Source: Indibacter alkaliphilus LW1 (GTDB lineage Bacteria; Bacteroidota; Bacteroidia; Cytophagales; Cyclobacteriaceae). Taken from it: a stretch of DNA of 64,000 nucleotides. The position numbers were made by a program, and so were the translations under genes. Location of the stretch: contig NZ_ALWO02000040.1 of NCBI RefSeq assembly GCF_000295935.2, forward strand, positions 82,212 to 146,211, in the 5' to 3' direction. Each line of letters opens with the position of its first letter. The stretch's first letter is position 1. Under the pieces are notes generated by a model that searched no databases, was not told where the DNA came from, and was given only the letters and a program-made list of their open reading frames with translations. Below are positions 36,354 through 45,800 of the stretch, piece after piece.

Positions 36354-36899
36354 ATGAAAAAAATAAGTATGTTTTTGATAACTGTCGGAATGGCTTTTAC
36401 AGTGGCATGTTCCGGTGGTAAATCCGAAGATGAGAGGTATGTTTACGAAGGTGACAAGATTGTAGATGAAGTCACAGGGGACGAATTCTACATGGAAGAA
36501 GATGATGTCATCACTGTAAAACACGCCGATGGTACAACCGAAAAACTGGCAATCGACGAAACCCCTTTTTATGAATCTGCACTTTCAGAAGAATATATTC
36601 AGAGCCTTGAAGCTCGTTATTTCGAAAGAAAAGAAAGTCTACTGGCAGAAAAGAAAGAGAAACTTAAAGAAGCAAGAAGGTCCCGATATGCGGAATTTTC
36701 TGATGATGAGTTATTGGAGCGTTTTAGACAAGCGCATAAAGATGGGCTTGACATGACCAGACAAATGGATATGATGGCCGAACTTGTTGAAAGAGATATT
36801 GTTTCAGATGAGGAAGCTCCGGATTTGCTGGAAATAGATCCAAAAATGATGGATTTAGAAATTGAACTGGAGGAGCCAATCGAAGAAGTAGAAAATTAA
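36354..36899 (+). CDS. Acidic lipoprotein, unknown function
   Basis: A 181-residue protein with a lipoprotein signal ending at Cys19 (AFTVACSGGKSEDE). It is very acidic overall with a central Lys/Glu/Arg helix (SLLAEKKEKLKEARRSRYAEF) likely coiled-coil, and a C-terminal Glu/Asp-rich tail. I do not recognise a family. It starts 18 bases after guaD and is closed by a strong terminator. Confidence 0.65.
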   Translation: MKKISMFLITVGMAFTVACSGGKSEDERYVYEGDKIVDEVTGDEFYMEEDDVITVKHADGTTEKLAIDETPFYESALSEEYIQSLEARYFERKESLLAEKKEKLKEARRSRYAEFSDDELLERFRQAHKDGLDMTRQMDMMAELVERDIVSDEEAPDLLEIDPKMMDLEIELEEPIEEVEN

Positions 36900-36922
36900 T
36901 CATTTATCAATCTTATAAAATC

Positions 36923-36956
36923 AAGCCCCAAATCTCAGAGATTTGGGGCTTTTTTA
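36923..36956 (+). terminator. Intrinsic terminator
   Basis: Twelve-base perfect stem AGCCCCAAATCT / AGATTTGGGGCT, three-base loop CAG, then TTTTTT. Ends the guaD-lipoprotein unit. Confidence 0.93.
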
Positions 36957-37023
36957 TGTGAGAAATATCACTGTTTCCCGCTCTAGACTGGGGTAGATTT
37001 ACTTTCAAATAAACCATAAAGCC

Positions 37024-38286
37024 ATGAGCCACTATGATGTAATGATAATCGGAGGCGGTACTGCAGGGATTACTGTTGCTGCCCAATTGAGAAGAAAAGA
37101 TGAATCTCTCAAAATCGGATTGATTGAACCTTCAGAAAAGCACTACTACCAGCCAGCGTGGACTTTGGTAGGTGCAGGAACATTTGATTTCAAAAAAACC
37201 GAAAGGAACGAAAAAGACTACATTCCTGCCGGTGTGGATTGGATCAAAGACTTTGCAAAATCATTTAATCCAGAAGAAAACTCTGTCTCTACCAAGGGTG
37301 GATCTACATATACCTACAATTATCTAGTGGTAGCTCCAGGTCTCGTGGTAGACCTCAGTTTACTTCCTGGACTAAAGGAAGCAATGGAGACTGATTCCGT
37401 AGGAAGTATCTATACAGACCCTGAGGGATTCTGGAAAAAACTCCAAAATTTCAAAGGTGGAAATGCTGTATTTACACAAGCCAGTACTCCAATAAAATGC
37501 GGGGGGGCTCCACAAAAGATCATGTACCTATCCGAGCATTATTTTAGAAAAAAAGGTATTCGGGATAAAGTAAACGTGATTTTTGCTACTCCGGGTACTG
37601 TGATCTTTGGAGTTAAAGAAATAGCAAAAACTCTAAGCAAAATCATCATTGATAGGGATATCAATCTAAAGACTTATTATGCTCCAATCAAAATCGACGG
37701 AGTCAAAAAGGAAATAACATACCGCTTTACAAATAGTCATCTGCAAAACTGTGCCATGGTGGTAGACAATAAGCTTGGAGAAGATATTGTGGGAGAATCT
37801 GAAATTAAGATGAAATATGATTTACTGCACTTAGCTCCTCCCCAAAGAGCTCCTGACTTCATCATAGAATCACCTTTTTCTTACCAAGATGGTCCAAATA
37901 AAGGCTGGCTTGAGGTGGATCAGTTTACCCTTCAGCACAAAAGGTTTGAAAATGTTTTCGGATTAGGCGATGTAGTCGCCCTGCCTACCGCCAAAACAGG
38001 TGCAGCAGTAAGAAAACAAGCACCAGTGGTGGTGGACAATATCATTAAGCTTATCGAAAGTAAAACTCTTGGCAACAAGAAATATGAGGGATATTCCTCC
38101 TGCCCTCTGGTAACTGGCTATGGCAAAATGGTATTGGCTGAATTCAAATACAATAATGTAAGGGACAGTGATCCGATTATTTCAAAATTTGTAGACACCA
38201 ACAAAGAACAGTATTCTATGTGGCTGCTTAAAAAATACGGACTTCCTTTTATGTATTGGAACCTAATGCTCAAAGGAAGGGCTTAA
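37024..38286 (+). CDS. sqr: Sulfide:quinone oxidoreductase
   Basis: A 420-residue FAD flavoprotein. The dinucleotide-binding motif MIIGGGTAGITVA is at residues 7-19. The two redox cysteines of SQR-type enzymes are present: C159 in STPIKCGGAPQKI and C360 in YSSCPLVTGYGKMVLAEF, a match to the human SQOR-type signature. NVFGLGDVVALPTAKTGAA forms the second FAD segment. It oxidises sulfide to sulfane sulfur and reduces quinone at the membrane, likely for sulfide detoxification. No rhodanese or persulfide dioxygenase gene lies beside it. Confidence 0.9.
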   Translation: MSHYDVMIIGGGTAGITVAAQLRRKDESLKIGLIEPSEKHYYQPAWTLVGAGTFDFKKTERNEKDYIPAGVDWIKDFAKSFNPEENSVSTKGGSTYTYNYLVVAPGLVVDLSLLPGLKEAMETDSVGSIYTDPEGFWKKLQNFKGGNAVFTQASTPIKCGGAPQKIMYLSEHYFRKKGIRDKVNVIFATPGTVIFGVKEIAKTLSKIIIDRDINLKTYYAPIKIDGVKKEITYRFTNSHLQNCAMVVDNKLGEDIVGESEIKMKYDLLHLAPPQRAPDFIIESPFSYQDGPNKGWLEVDQFTLQHKRFENVFGLGDVVALPTAKTGAAVRKQAPVVVDNIIKLIESKTLGNKKYEGYSSCPLVTGYGKMVLAEFKYNNVRDSDPIISKFVDTNKEQYSMWLLKKYGLPFMYWNLMLKGRA

Positions 38287-38380
38287 CAATATGAAAAATA
38301 ATAAGAAGCTGCCTCATCATTAGATCTCTTCAGGTTTATTGCCCAAGCAAAGCCTATTCTAAGGAACTAATCCCTACATG

Positions 38381-38419
38381 ACTCTTAGTGGCTTAATGGA
38401 TAAAAAGCCACTAAGTCTC
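38381..38419. repeat. Inverted repeat TTAGTGGCTT / AAGCCACTAA
   Basis: Ten-base perfect arms (38385-38394 and 38405-38414) with a ten-base loop, between the convergent SQR gene and the giant-protein gene. No T-tract; may still act as a terminator or be a dispersed repeat. Confidence 0.55.
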
Positions 38420-38503
38420 TATGACATGAAGTTTTAAAATATAAACCCCATAAAATTTGGGCAATCCTTTGAAGCTTTGACTTTTAAGACAGCGTCTTTT
38501 ATC

Positions 38504-41500
38504 TCAATAATTTTCACAAGTGGGACAACATACGAATGGCACTTTGGTCAGCGGAGATGTCCTTAAAATCCTAAAATGTCCTAAACCGGATGAGAGTGAG
38601 TCAGACGCTACACCTCCCTGGTTTCGCTCATTAATTTTTCTAAGTTTTTCATATTCAGACTTATCTATAAGAAGATTATTCAACCCTCTTCCAAAACTTC
38701 TGATATGATCTGCAAAGTTGGTGATGTTAACAAAAACCTCCACTGCCAATACACTCAGGGGGCTATCTTCAGGAAGACCCAAATCCTGCAACAAACCTGC
38801 AATCTCCAAACTTGAAAAAGCTGCAATTCCCACAGGATGCAAGCCTTTTTTCAAAGCCAATATAGATCCAAGTTCCATACTCTCAAGGTTTAGTTTCACA
38901 CTCACAGGCTGCTGATTGAGATGCGTATCGGCATTCACGAAAGTAAACTTTCGAAGCTTTTCCTTTATGGAATCCAGTTCTTTGGCTTCCTCTTTTCTGA
39001 AATCATGACGCATAAGCCGTTCGGCTAAAAGTATATTCCTGTAATCTTTAGCATCTGCCTGCTTGACCTGGGTATACAACAATGCCCAAAGGCTTGTTCT
39101 GGGTGGATCAGCAGTCACATTTTTACCCTTAATTACAGCCTTTGCAAATGGGGCACTTACGTACAGGGAGTCCACATCTCTATTGACGCTGCATAGCAGA
39201 GAAGGAACAGGATGTTGTATCCCGGTAACTCTTATACTTTTTCCAAAACGTCCTTGTGCGGTTGACCAAAGGTTATCATCCTGATTGGCCCAGTGCGTGT
39301 GACCTACTCTAAATTCATAAGTAAAGAAACCGAATAGTTCGGGGCTTTCAGCATGTAAACCGGGAGGCAATGGAAGTATGTAATGTCTGTCACTATCGGT
39401 GGATTTGATCATGGGCTGCATCGCCGTAATGCCTGCAAGATCATCACTCTGCCCTGGTAGAACTATACGGGTATACTCGGGATCAAGTGGAATTTCAGGT
39501 TCTTCTTCGGATACAAATTGCTCTAGGGGGTTTGTGCTGATCAACTGATCAGGTGAAGTGACCAACACCCTACAAAAGTACGTATCATCCGGATTTTCTA
39601 TAGCTTCTTCAAATTCCACCCAAAGATGCCTGCTTCTGACTTCTGTACTGCTATAGTCTTCGGCTCTCTCATAAGGAGAAAATGCCAAGCCCACAGATAC
39701 AATTTTAGGTACTTGTGGTGGGATAAGGACCGTGGGAAGCTTTAGGTCCTCCACCATAACATCCTCGACTTCAGGATGTAAAGCCTTAGCATGAATTTTT
39801 ATGGCATAATCAATCCAGATTTCATCAGGCAGTCGAGGGTTGGTGTTGCCTTTTCTCTTGAATGGTGATTTGGGCTCGATCGCATCAATAAAAATAATCC
39901 TTGTAAAATCTCTTCTTACGTTTCCGAATCTATCTTGCTGCAATGATTCAAAAGAAGCGGTTCGTACCATCTCTATATCCCCTATATTAGGTTCAATGAT
40001 AGGTTGAGGATCTTGGCTCCCCCCATAGTTGAAATGAGCCATCAAAGCGTTTTTTAATTTCCTGCTTAAAAAATCAGCCCCTTGGCCTGATTCTTCAGCA
40101 GCCTCTAGTACATCCCTTCTAAACGCTGTGGATTTGCCTATGGTAAATGAAGTCAAATCTAATGCGTCCCAGGCCCAATCTCTATTAACTTGAAAGCTAA
40201 GACAGCCTAACCAATGGTCTTGTAATTCTGCTCTACTCGCAAAAGTCACACTACTCCCATCCGGAGCCAATGAATGCCGGATTCGACTGCTCACTCCGAA
40301 AACAATCCGCTCCCCTTTTGGTGCATAAACAGTCAAGCCTTTAGCCTGCAAACCCAAAGCACTTGCAAAGCGCTGCACTATATCAGGAATGGATTGAGTT
40401 CTGTTTTTGACCAAATGAAACTTTAAAATATCCTTGAGGCTCCCTTTCACTAAAGGAGTGTCGTTAGCCTTAAGGTGGAGTGCCTGCAAGACTGGTATGT
40501 TTTTATACGGAACCAATAAATCTGTCTCTGATGTGGATTCTTTGTAAAAAAGAAGCTGTTCAACTTTCCCATATCTACTATCTATGTCTCTATTGTTATC
40601 ATTGAGAAAACCAAAATAACTGACATCATCTATTCCTCCCCCATCTGCCAATGCCCTCAGACTCACCCTAACCTTTCTGCTGCTTGGCAATACCAAGGCA
40701 TCCATATTGTCCAGATCTTCTTGCTTAAGATCATCTCTTAAAAATGGATTTGCCTGCTCTTCAAGGTTGAGAACCGGTACATCTATAAATTGAACCGGGA
40801 CTTCCATTTCCTCAAAAAAATCATCTGAAAAAGTACGGGTAGTTGTATAAAGGGTAAGGTAAGGCTCATCTCCATTTTCGCTCAAGGAATTATCCATTGA
40901 CAAACTCTGAACCTCAACCCTGAACTCCACTCTATTGGCATCAGGATCCGGAATTCCAAGAACTAATTGATTATCCCCATTAAAATCTAAGTTCTTGAGC
41001 ATTTCAACTGGATCCATTCCTCTCTGTTGATATTTTCCGGTAAATACCACCGCAGGATATTCCATCAAAGGCCGTGATATTCTTAAGACCTGATTATCGA
41101 GGAATTCAGTTTCTTCTATATTCGCAGCATTAAAAATCTGCGCTTTGAAGGTTGTTATGAGGTCCGGCTTGACTATTTTGAGGTTTGCCGGTCCCAAGTA
41201 CCTTTTAAAAGAAACAGTTGTAGCCGGGGATGGGCTTGCTTGCAGTGGTTCATCTTCCAAAACCGGTCCACCTCCACTGATATCAGCCATTCTAACTCTA
41301 AACTGATAGGTTTTTCCATACCTTAGCTGTGTATTTACCTGAGGTGCTGCCAAGACATTATTCTTGATAGATCTGCTTTGACCATTTTCAGGGTCCATCC
41401 CTTCGGAGGCAATAAAGCCTTTGTTCAATTGGTCATTTTTATAAATTTCAAGGGCATCTGCATCTTCCACGACCATACTTTTGCCTACCCAATTGGCAAA

Positions 41501-42787
41501 ATACATTGGCAACCAATATGGGTTTGGCTGCAAACTCCTCTTTTTAGAGGGAAATACTTGATATGGCAACTCCACGATTCCATCATCCAAATGGTCCGCT
41601 AGAGCAAGTACACCTTTATTTATATACGACCTGTTCAGGCTCTCCCATTGGCTCCCAAGCTCTTGTTCTCTAACATCAATTTTATACCCTATCACACCCA
41701 AAGGCACATCCACTCTTTTTCCATTACCTGGAATATCGGATTCATTTTCCACCAATTGCCGAATATACCAGATCAAAATCTGTTCATCATCCCATGCCAG
41801 CCTAATACCTGTTTCAAATTGAGGCAATATCCCATCTGAAGTTTCCTTCAGTAAATCTGTACTAACTGCCTGTCCCGCATGAACAATTTTTGCAAACCCG
41901 TCATCGTAGGTCATTGCCTCTCTGAAAAGCCTATCCCAAGGAGCTGGAGGTACAGCATCAAAGTCAGATTGATTGTTTTTCCGATATAGAACAGGGAATA
42001 ATATGGGAGCAAAAACAGGTCTTTCGGAACCTGCTTCCAACTTTGGAATCCGGGCAGCGTAACGTTTGATAAGCGGACCATCCTCATGTTCCAATGTCGC
42101 ATGTTGAACTTCCACCCAGCCTTCGTTGAGGATGTCCACATAGATATAGCCTCCTTTTTCAATTTCTTCCGAATCCAATGGTATCACTACCTCATAAATC
42201 ATCCCGCAGGCTCTTGCCAATAAGGGCTGCTTCAAAATATGCGCAAAAACCTTCCCCCAGCTCAGGGTATCTTTGGGAATATAATTATCGATTACATCCG
42301 CCTCCTTTTTCATATCACAGGCATAACTGTCATCCGTGACAGCATTGGGATGGGCAGGGCGGGTAAAATTGAAACTTTTGCGATAAGACTCTGGTAAAAA
42401 CTTTTTCACAGAAAAATTCACACCCACTACCTCTCCCAACCTGTCTGTATTGTCCGTAATCTTGTTTCTATCAAAAATATCGGCAATACCATTCAACATC
42501 AGCTCTTTTTTTTCTGCCGTTTTGACTGCAACCTCCAGCATTCTTGGTTTTCTCTCATCTGCTGAAGCATTTGCCAATGGAAAATCATCCAAACCTTTTA
42601 CAATCCCAATTGAAAATTGAGGATTCAACGTGGAAAAAGGAGGAACTATCTGGGTCGGATTTTGCCCCACCTGAAATTCAGTAAATGGGTTATGATTTCT
42701 TGGAATCAAAACAATATTTACATGTAGCCCCTGCGAATCAAACCTTTGAGGGAAAACCATTGTGGTCAATGCTCTAAATTTTTCCAT
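38504..42787 (-). CDS. Giant protein B of a two-gene cassette, 1427 residues, unknown
   Basis: Read from the ATG at 42787, 27 bases after the stop of the 1786-residue gene upstream, so the two are almost certainly one transcript. There is no signal peptide, no predicted membrane helix and no T9SS-type C-terminus. The body is mixed and beta-rich; visible landmarks are YQFRVRMADISGGGP near residue 495, which resembles a fibronectin-like strand, and LQDHWLGCLSFQVNRDWAW near 862. The protein ends FVCCPTCENY, a compact three-cysteine tail that could bind metal. I know no family for it. No frameshift or stop breaks the 4.3-kb frame, which argues for a selected function. Confidence 0.85.
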   Translation of the reverse strand: MEKFRALTTMVFPQRFDSQGLHVNIVLIPRNHNPFTEFQVGQNPTQIVPPFSTLNPQFSIGIVKGLDDFPLANASADERKPRMLEVAVKTAEKKELMLNGIADIFDRNKITDNTDRLGEVVGVNFSVKKFLPESYRKSFNFTRPAHPNAVTDDSYACDMKKEADVIDNYIPKDTLSWGKVFAHILKQPLLARACGMIYEVVIPLDSEEIEKGGYIYVDILNEGWVEVQHATLEHEDGPLIKRYAARIPKLEAGSERPVFAPILFPVLYRKNNQSDFDAVPPAPWDRLFREAMTYDDGFAKIVHAGQAVSTDLLKETSDGILPQFETGIRLAWDDEQILIWYIRQLVENESDIPGNGKRVDVPLGVIGYKIDVREQELGSQWESLNRSYINKGVLALADHLDDGIVELPYQVFPSKKRSLQPNPYWLPMYFANWVGKSMVVEDADALEIYKNDQLNKGFIASEGMDPENGQSRSIKNNVLAAPQVNTQLRYGKTYQFRVRMADISGGGPVLEDEPLQASPSPATTVSFKRYLGPANLKIVKPDLITTFKAQIFNAANIEETEFLDNQVLRISRPLMEYPAVVFTGKYQQRGMDPVEMLKNLDFNGDNQLVLGIPDPDANRVEFRVEVQSLSMDNSLSENGDEPYLTLYTTTRTFSDDFFEEMEVPVQFIDVPVLNLEEQANPFLRDDLKQEDLDNMDALVLPSSRKVRVSLRALADGGGIDDVSYFGFLNDNNRDIDSRYGKVEQLLFYKESTSETDLLVPYKNIPVLQALHLKANDTPLVKGSLKDILKFHLVKNRTQSIPDIVQRFASALGLQAKGLTVYAPKGERIVFGVSSRIRHSLAPDGSSVTFASRAELQDHWLGCLSFQVNRDWAWDALDLTSFTIGKSTAFRRDVLEAAEESGQGADFLSRKLKNALMAHFNYGGSQDPQPIIEPNIGDIEMVRTASFESLQQDRFGNVRRDFTRIIFIDAIEPKSPFKRKGNTNPRLPDEIWIDYAIKIHAKALHPEVEDVMVEDLKLPTVLIPPQVPKIVSVGLAFSPYERAEDYSSTEVRSRHLWVEFEEAIENPDDTYFCRVLVTSPDQLISTNPLEQFVSEEEPEIPLDPEYTRIVLPGQSDDLAGITAMQPMIKSTDSDRHYILPLPPGLHAESPELFGFFTYEFRVGHTHWANQDDNLWSTAQGRFGKSIRVTGIQHPVPSLLCSVNRDVDSLYVSAPFAKAVIKGKNVTADPPRTSLWALLYTQVKQADAKDYRNILLAERLMRHDFRKEEAKELDSIKEKLRKFTFVNADTHLNQQPVSVKLNLESMELGSILALKKGLHPVGIAAFSSLEIAGLLQDLGLPEDSPLSVLAVEVFVNITNFADHIRSFGRGLNNLLIDKSEYEKLRKINERNQGGVASDSLSSGLGHFRILRTSPLTKVPFVCCPTCENY

Positions 42788-42814
42788 AGTATTGGTATTT
42801 AAAAATGAAATCAA

Positions 42815-45800
42815 TCAGGCAATCTGCCTTTTTTCTTGCCAAGTCTCTTCGAAACTGATATCAATCACGAAGCAGATGCTGATTTCCAATCCAAAAGTCA
42901 TGGACGCCACGCACTCGGTTCTATTTCCTGACCTCGAAACCCCTCCAGCTGCTTCAATATAAATGGTTACGGAGACCATCCCCATTGCCAGACTAATTCT
43001 TCCCTTGAACAAAAGAACTGCCAAGAGCTGGAATTTTTTACTACTTATATACAGGTCTGCACCGACTACGTAAGTTACGCTGACATTGCCTATGACCGGT
43101 AAACCTACCGTAATGGTTGCCCCAAAACCAAACTTCATCCTTACGTTTGGTCCTTCTCGGGTATCACAGGCCAGCTTAAGGTCCACTTTGCCAACTGCAT
43201 AAATGGTCGCTGCGCCTATAGTTGCACACATGACTTCCAGACCTCCTTTAAATTGAATAAAGGCACCGGCTGTGGGAAGAAGTTGATTGCCATCTCCGGA
43301 CACTTTTACAGCAGCGTTGAAATATACTCCAAGAGCCATAGAAGCTTCCAATCTCAATGGTGTAGCTGCGCTATTGTATGCATCTCCTGGCGGAAAATAG
43401 ATCGTGGGCAGCTCTTTGCTGGCTTCAAACTTATACTCCCAAATCTCACCTGCATTACTCATGGCTATTTTCAGCCCCTTTTTCATAATATCACCATATT
43501 CTCCATTTCCCAACATGGCAAGAATCTGAAGGATCTCTACTACAGTTTTCAATTCTGGCCCCAACTCTAATTCCGGCACTTCTATCCCTTGGTTTGCCGA
43601 ACCTAAGACATTCCCCTCATACCCAGGAACCTTTCCTTTGTAGGAATCAAAATTGCCTTTAATCGTGATCAACCTGTCAAAACCTGCCAAATCAACCACC
43701 ATTGCCATGTCTTTAAGCCTACTTTTCCAACTATCAGAAGGATCTGGTGAACGGGAAAGGATGTCAAAATCCAACCTTGATTTATTTTCAGGCTTTCCTT
43801 GAGGAGTAGCTTTATAGTCAATGTAGATTTTCAGTACATTTTCCATATTCACCAATACTACGTCCTGCGATTGAGGCATATCAAATGAGACCGGTTGGCT
43901 ATGAGTCGGATTTCTTTGCCCAGTCAATAATTTAAACCCCTGTTCTACTACTACTCCGGCACCTGCAGTAATTGGATCCAATTCCATCAGCTCCAAAACT
44001 TTAATGTTTCCATCTTCAAAGTTTACTTCATCAAATGCATTTAATTTAATACTGGGCTCTGAATGCTTATAAACATGAAACAATGGTACCGCTTCCCCAA
44101 AATTGCTGCTTGCATCGCCAATATTTGGAAAAATACTATTGGATCTCATCAAGCGATATGCATCCACGAAAAGAGGGGGTGTTTTGCTTAAAAGCTTTTT
44201 GGAATTGGGCATAAAAGACGGAGTGAGAAAAAGTGCTTTCTGAGTTGATGTGGATTGAAGAAACCCAAAATTGAGAGTGTCATCATTAGGAACACGATCT
44301 ATTTCTGTGGGATTTGCCAACCTTATCAATTTATCCTGCTTTACGCTGGGATCAATCACCGAATTTTTGACCCATAATCCGGTTCTGATCACAGGTACCG
44401 GCTGATGAGCAGGAAGAGGAAAAACCTCTCCTGTACCCCTGTCATGCTGTACCATTGTCCAACTTCCATCTTTAGGTAAAAATACGCTACCTCGGGCTGA
44501 CAATACAAAGACCGGTTGCCCTGAATTATTTACAGCATGGCTAAATGACACCCTGTTGATCCTCATTTGCTGACTGCTCTTGTTGAGGTCAATGGTACAG
44601 TCCACATCACCACCTATTTCACCATTTTGAAGATTCAAGAGGTTTACCAATTTGCCAGGTGTAAGAGGTACACCTGCTGGAGCAAGTTGTATGTAACCCA
44701 AAATCTTTTTTGAGGGAACCCTTCCATTTTTTTGTCCTTGCACCACATTTTCAATCTCAAAATCGGCATCAAACCAGACAGGGACACAATAAACCTTTTG
44801 GGTTTTAGGAACATCAAGTATTACTTTTTCACCGAAAATATTAATAAACTCATCTCCTACCTTATATTCATTTTTATCATCAAACTCGGGAAGAGTAGGG
44901 TCTTCCTTGATGTTTTTGACATCAAATAAGCCCGAAATTATTCCCGGATGAATGGCATAGGGGCTTTTCTCTGTCTTGAGATCTTTGTTTACTGTATAAT
45001 TATAACCAAAATCAAAAAGCCCGTTGGATTCTGGCTGCCAACCACTATCTGTCCGGAACACAAAACCATTTGCTCCTCTTAGTATAGTGATGGTACGTAC
45101 GACCCTTATCCCCCAAGGGTAAATCAAGCTTTTCACTTGAATGACTTCTTGGGCCGTTCTACCAAGCATGATTTGAAACTTTGCCTGTGAAGTTTGGGCA
45201 ATGGCTGCAGACGGACTTTCCCAATCACTGAATGAACTTGCTCCATAACCCGTAAAATCCATTCGGGTAAGAGGGACTCCTCTCCCAGTAAGCTGATTTG
45301 GCTCTTCCTGATCTACAAAAAATTCATTGTTGAAAATATAAGAAACACTATGCCCCAAGGTACTTGTACCAGTTTGGTTTCCGACCATATCCAGTACATT
45401 GGACAGTTGCACAGTAGCCCCTGCAAACATTGGTTTGTCAGGTAATTGCACATCATTATTGGATACAGCTTCTTTTTTCCCATGATTACCCGCAATAGTT
45501 GCCAAATGAATTCCTCCTTTGATATTATTTGGGAATGCAGGTCTAATATTTAAAAAGGAGGGCTTGATTTCTTCTCTTGAATTGTCAAAACCTAAAAGTG
45601 AAAATGCTTTCAATCCAAATGGAAGAGTGAAATAAAATTCCAACCTGGTCTGATCCTTTTTAGAAAAATGCTCCTCTAAAAACTTGCTGAGCGGAATGGG
45701 TGCCAACTGCACCGGAAAGGGCCTGTTGTTGAAGATACGAGTAGGTCCACCATCATTCGGATAATAGTTGAATTTGCCGGGAGGATCTCCGGGCATGGTG

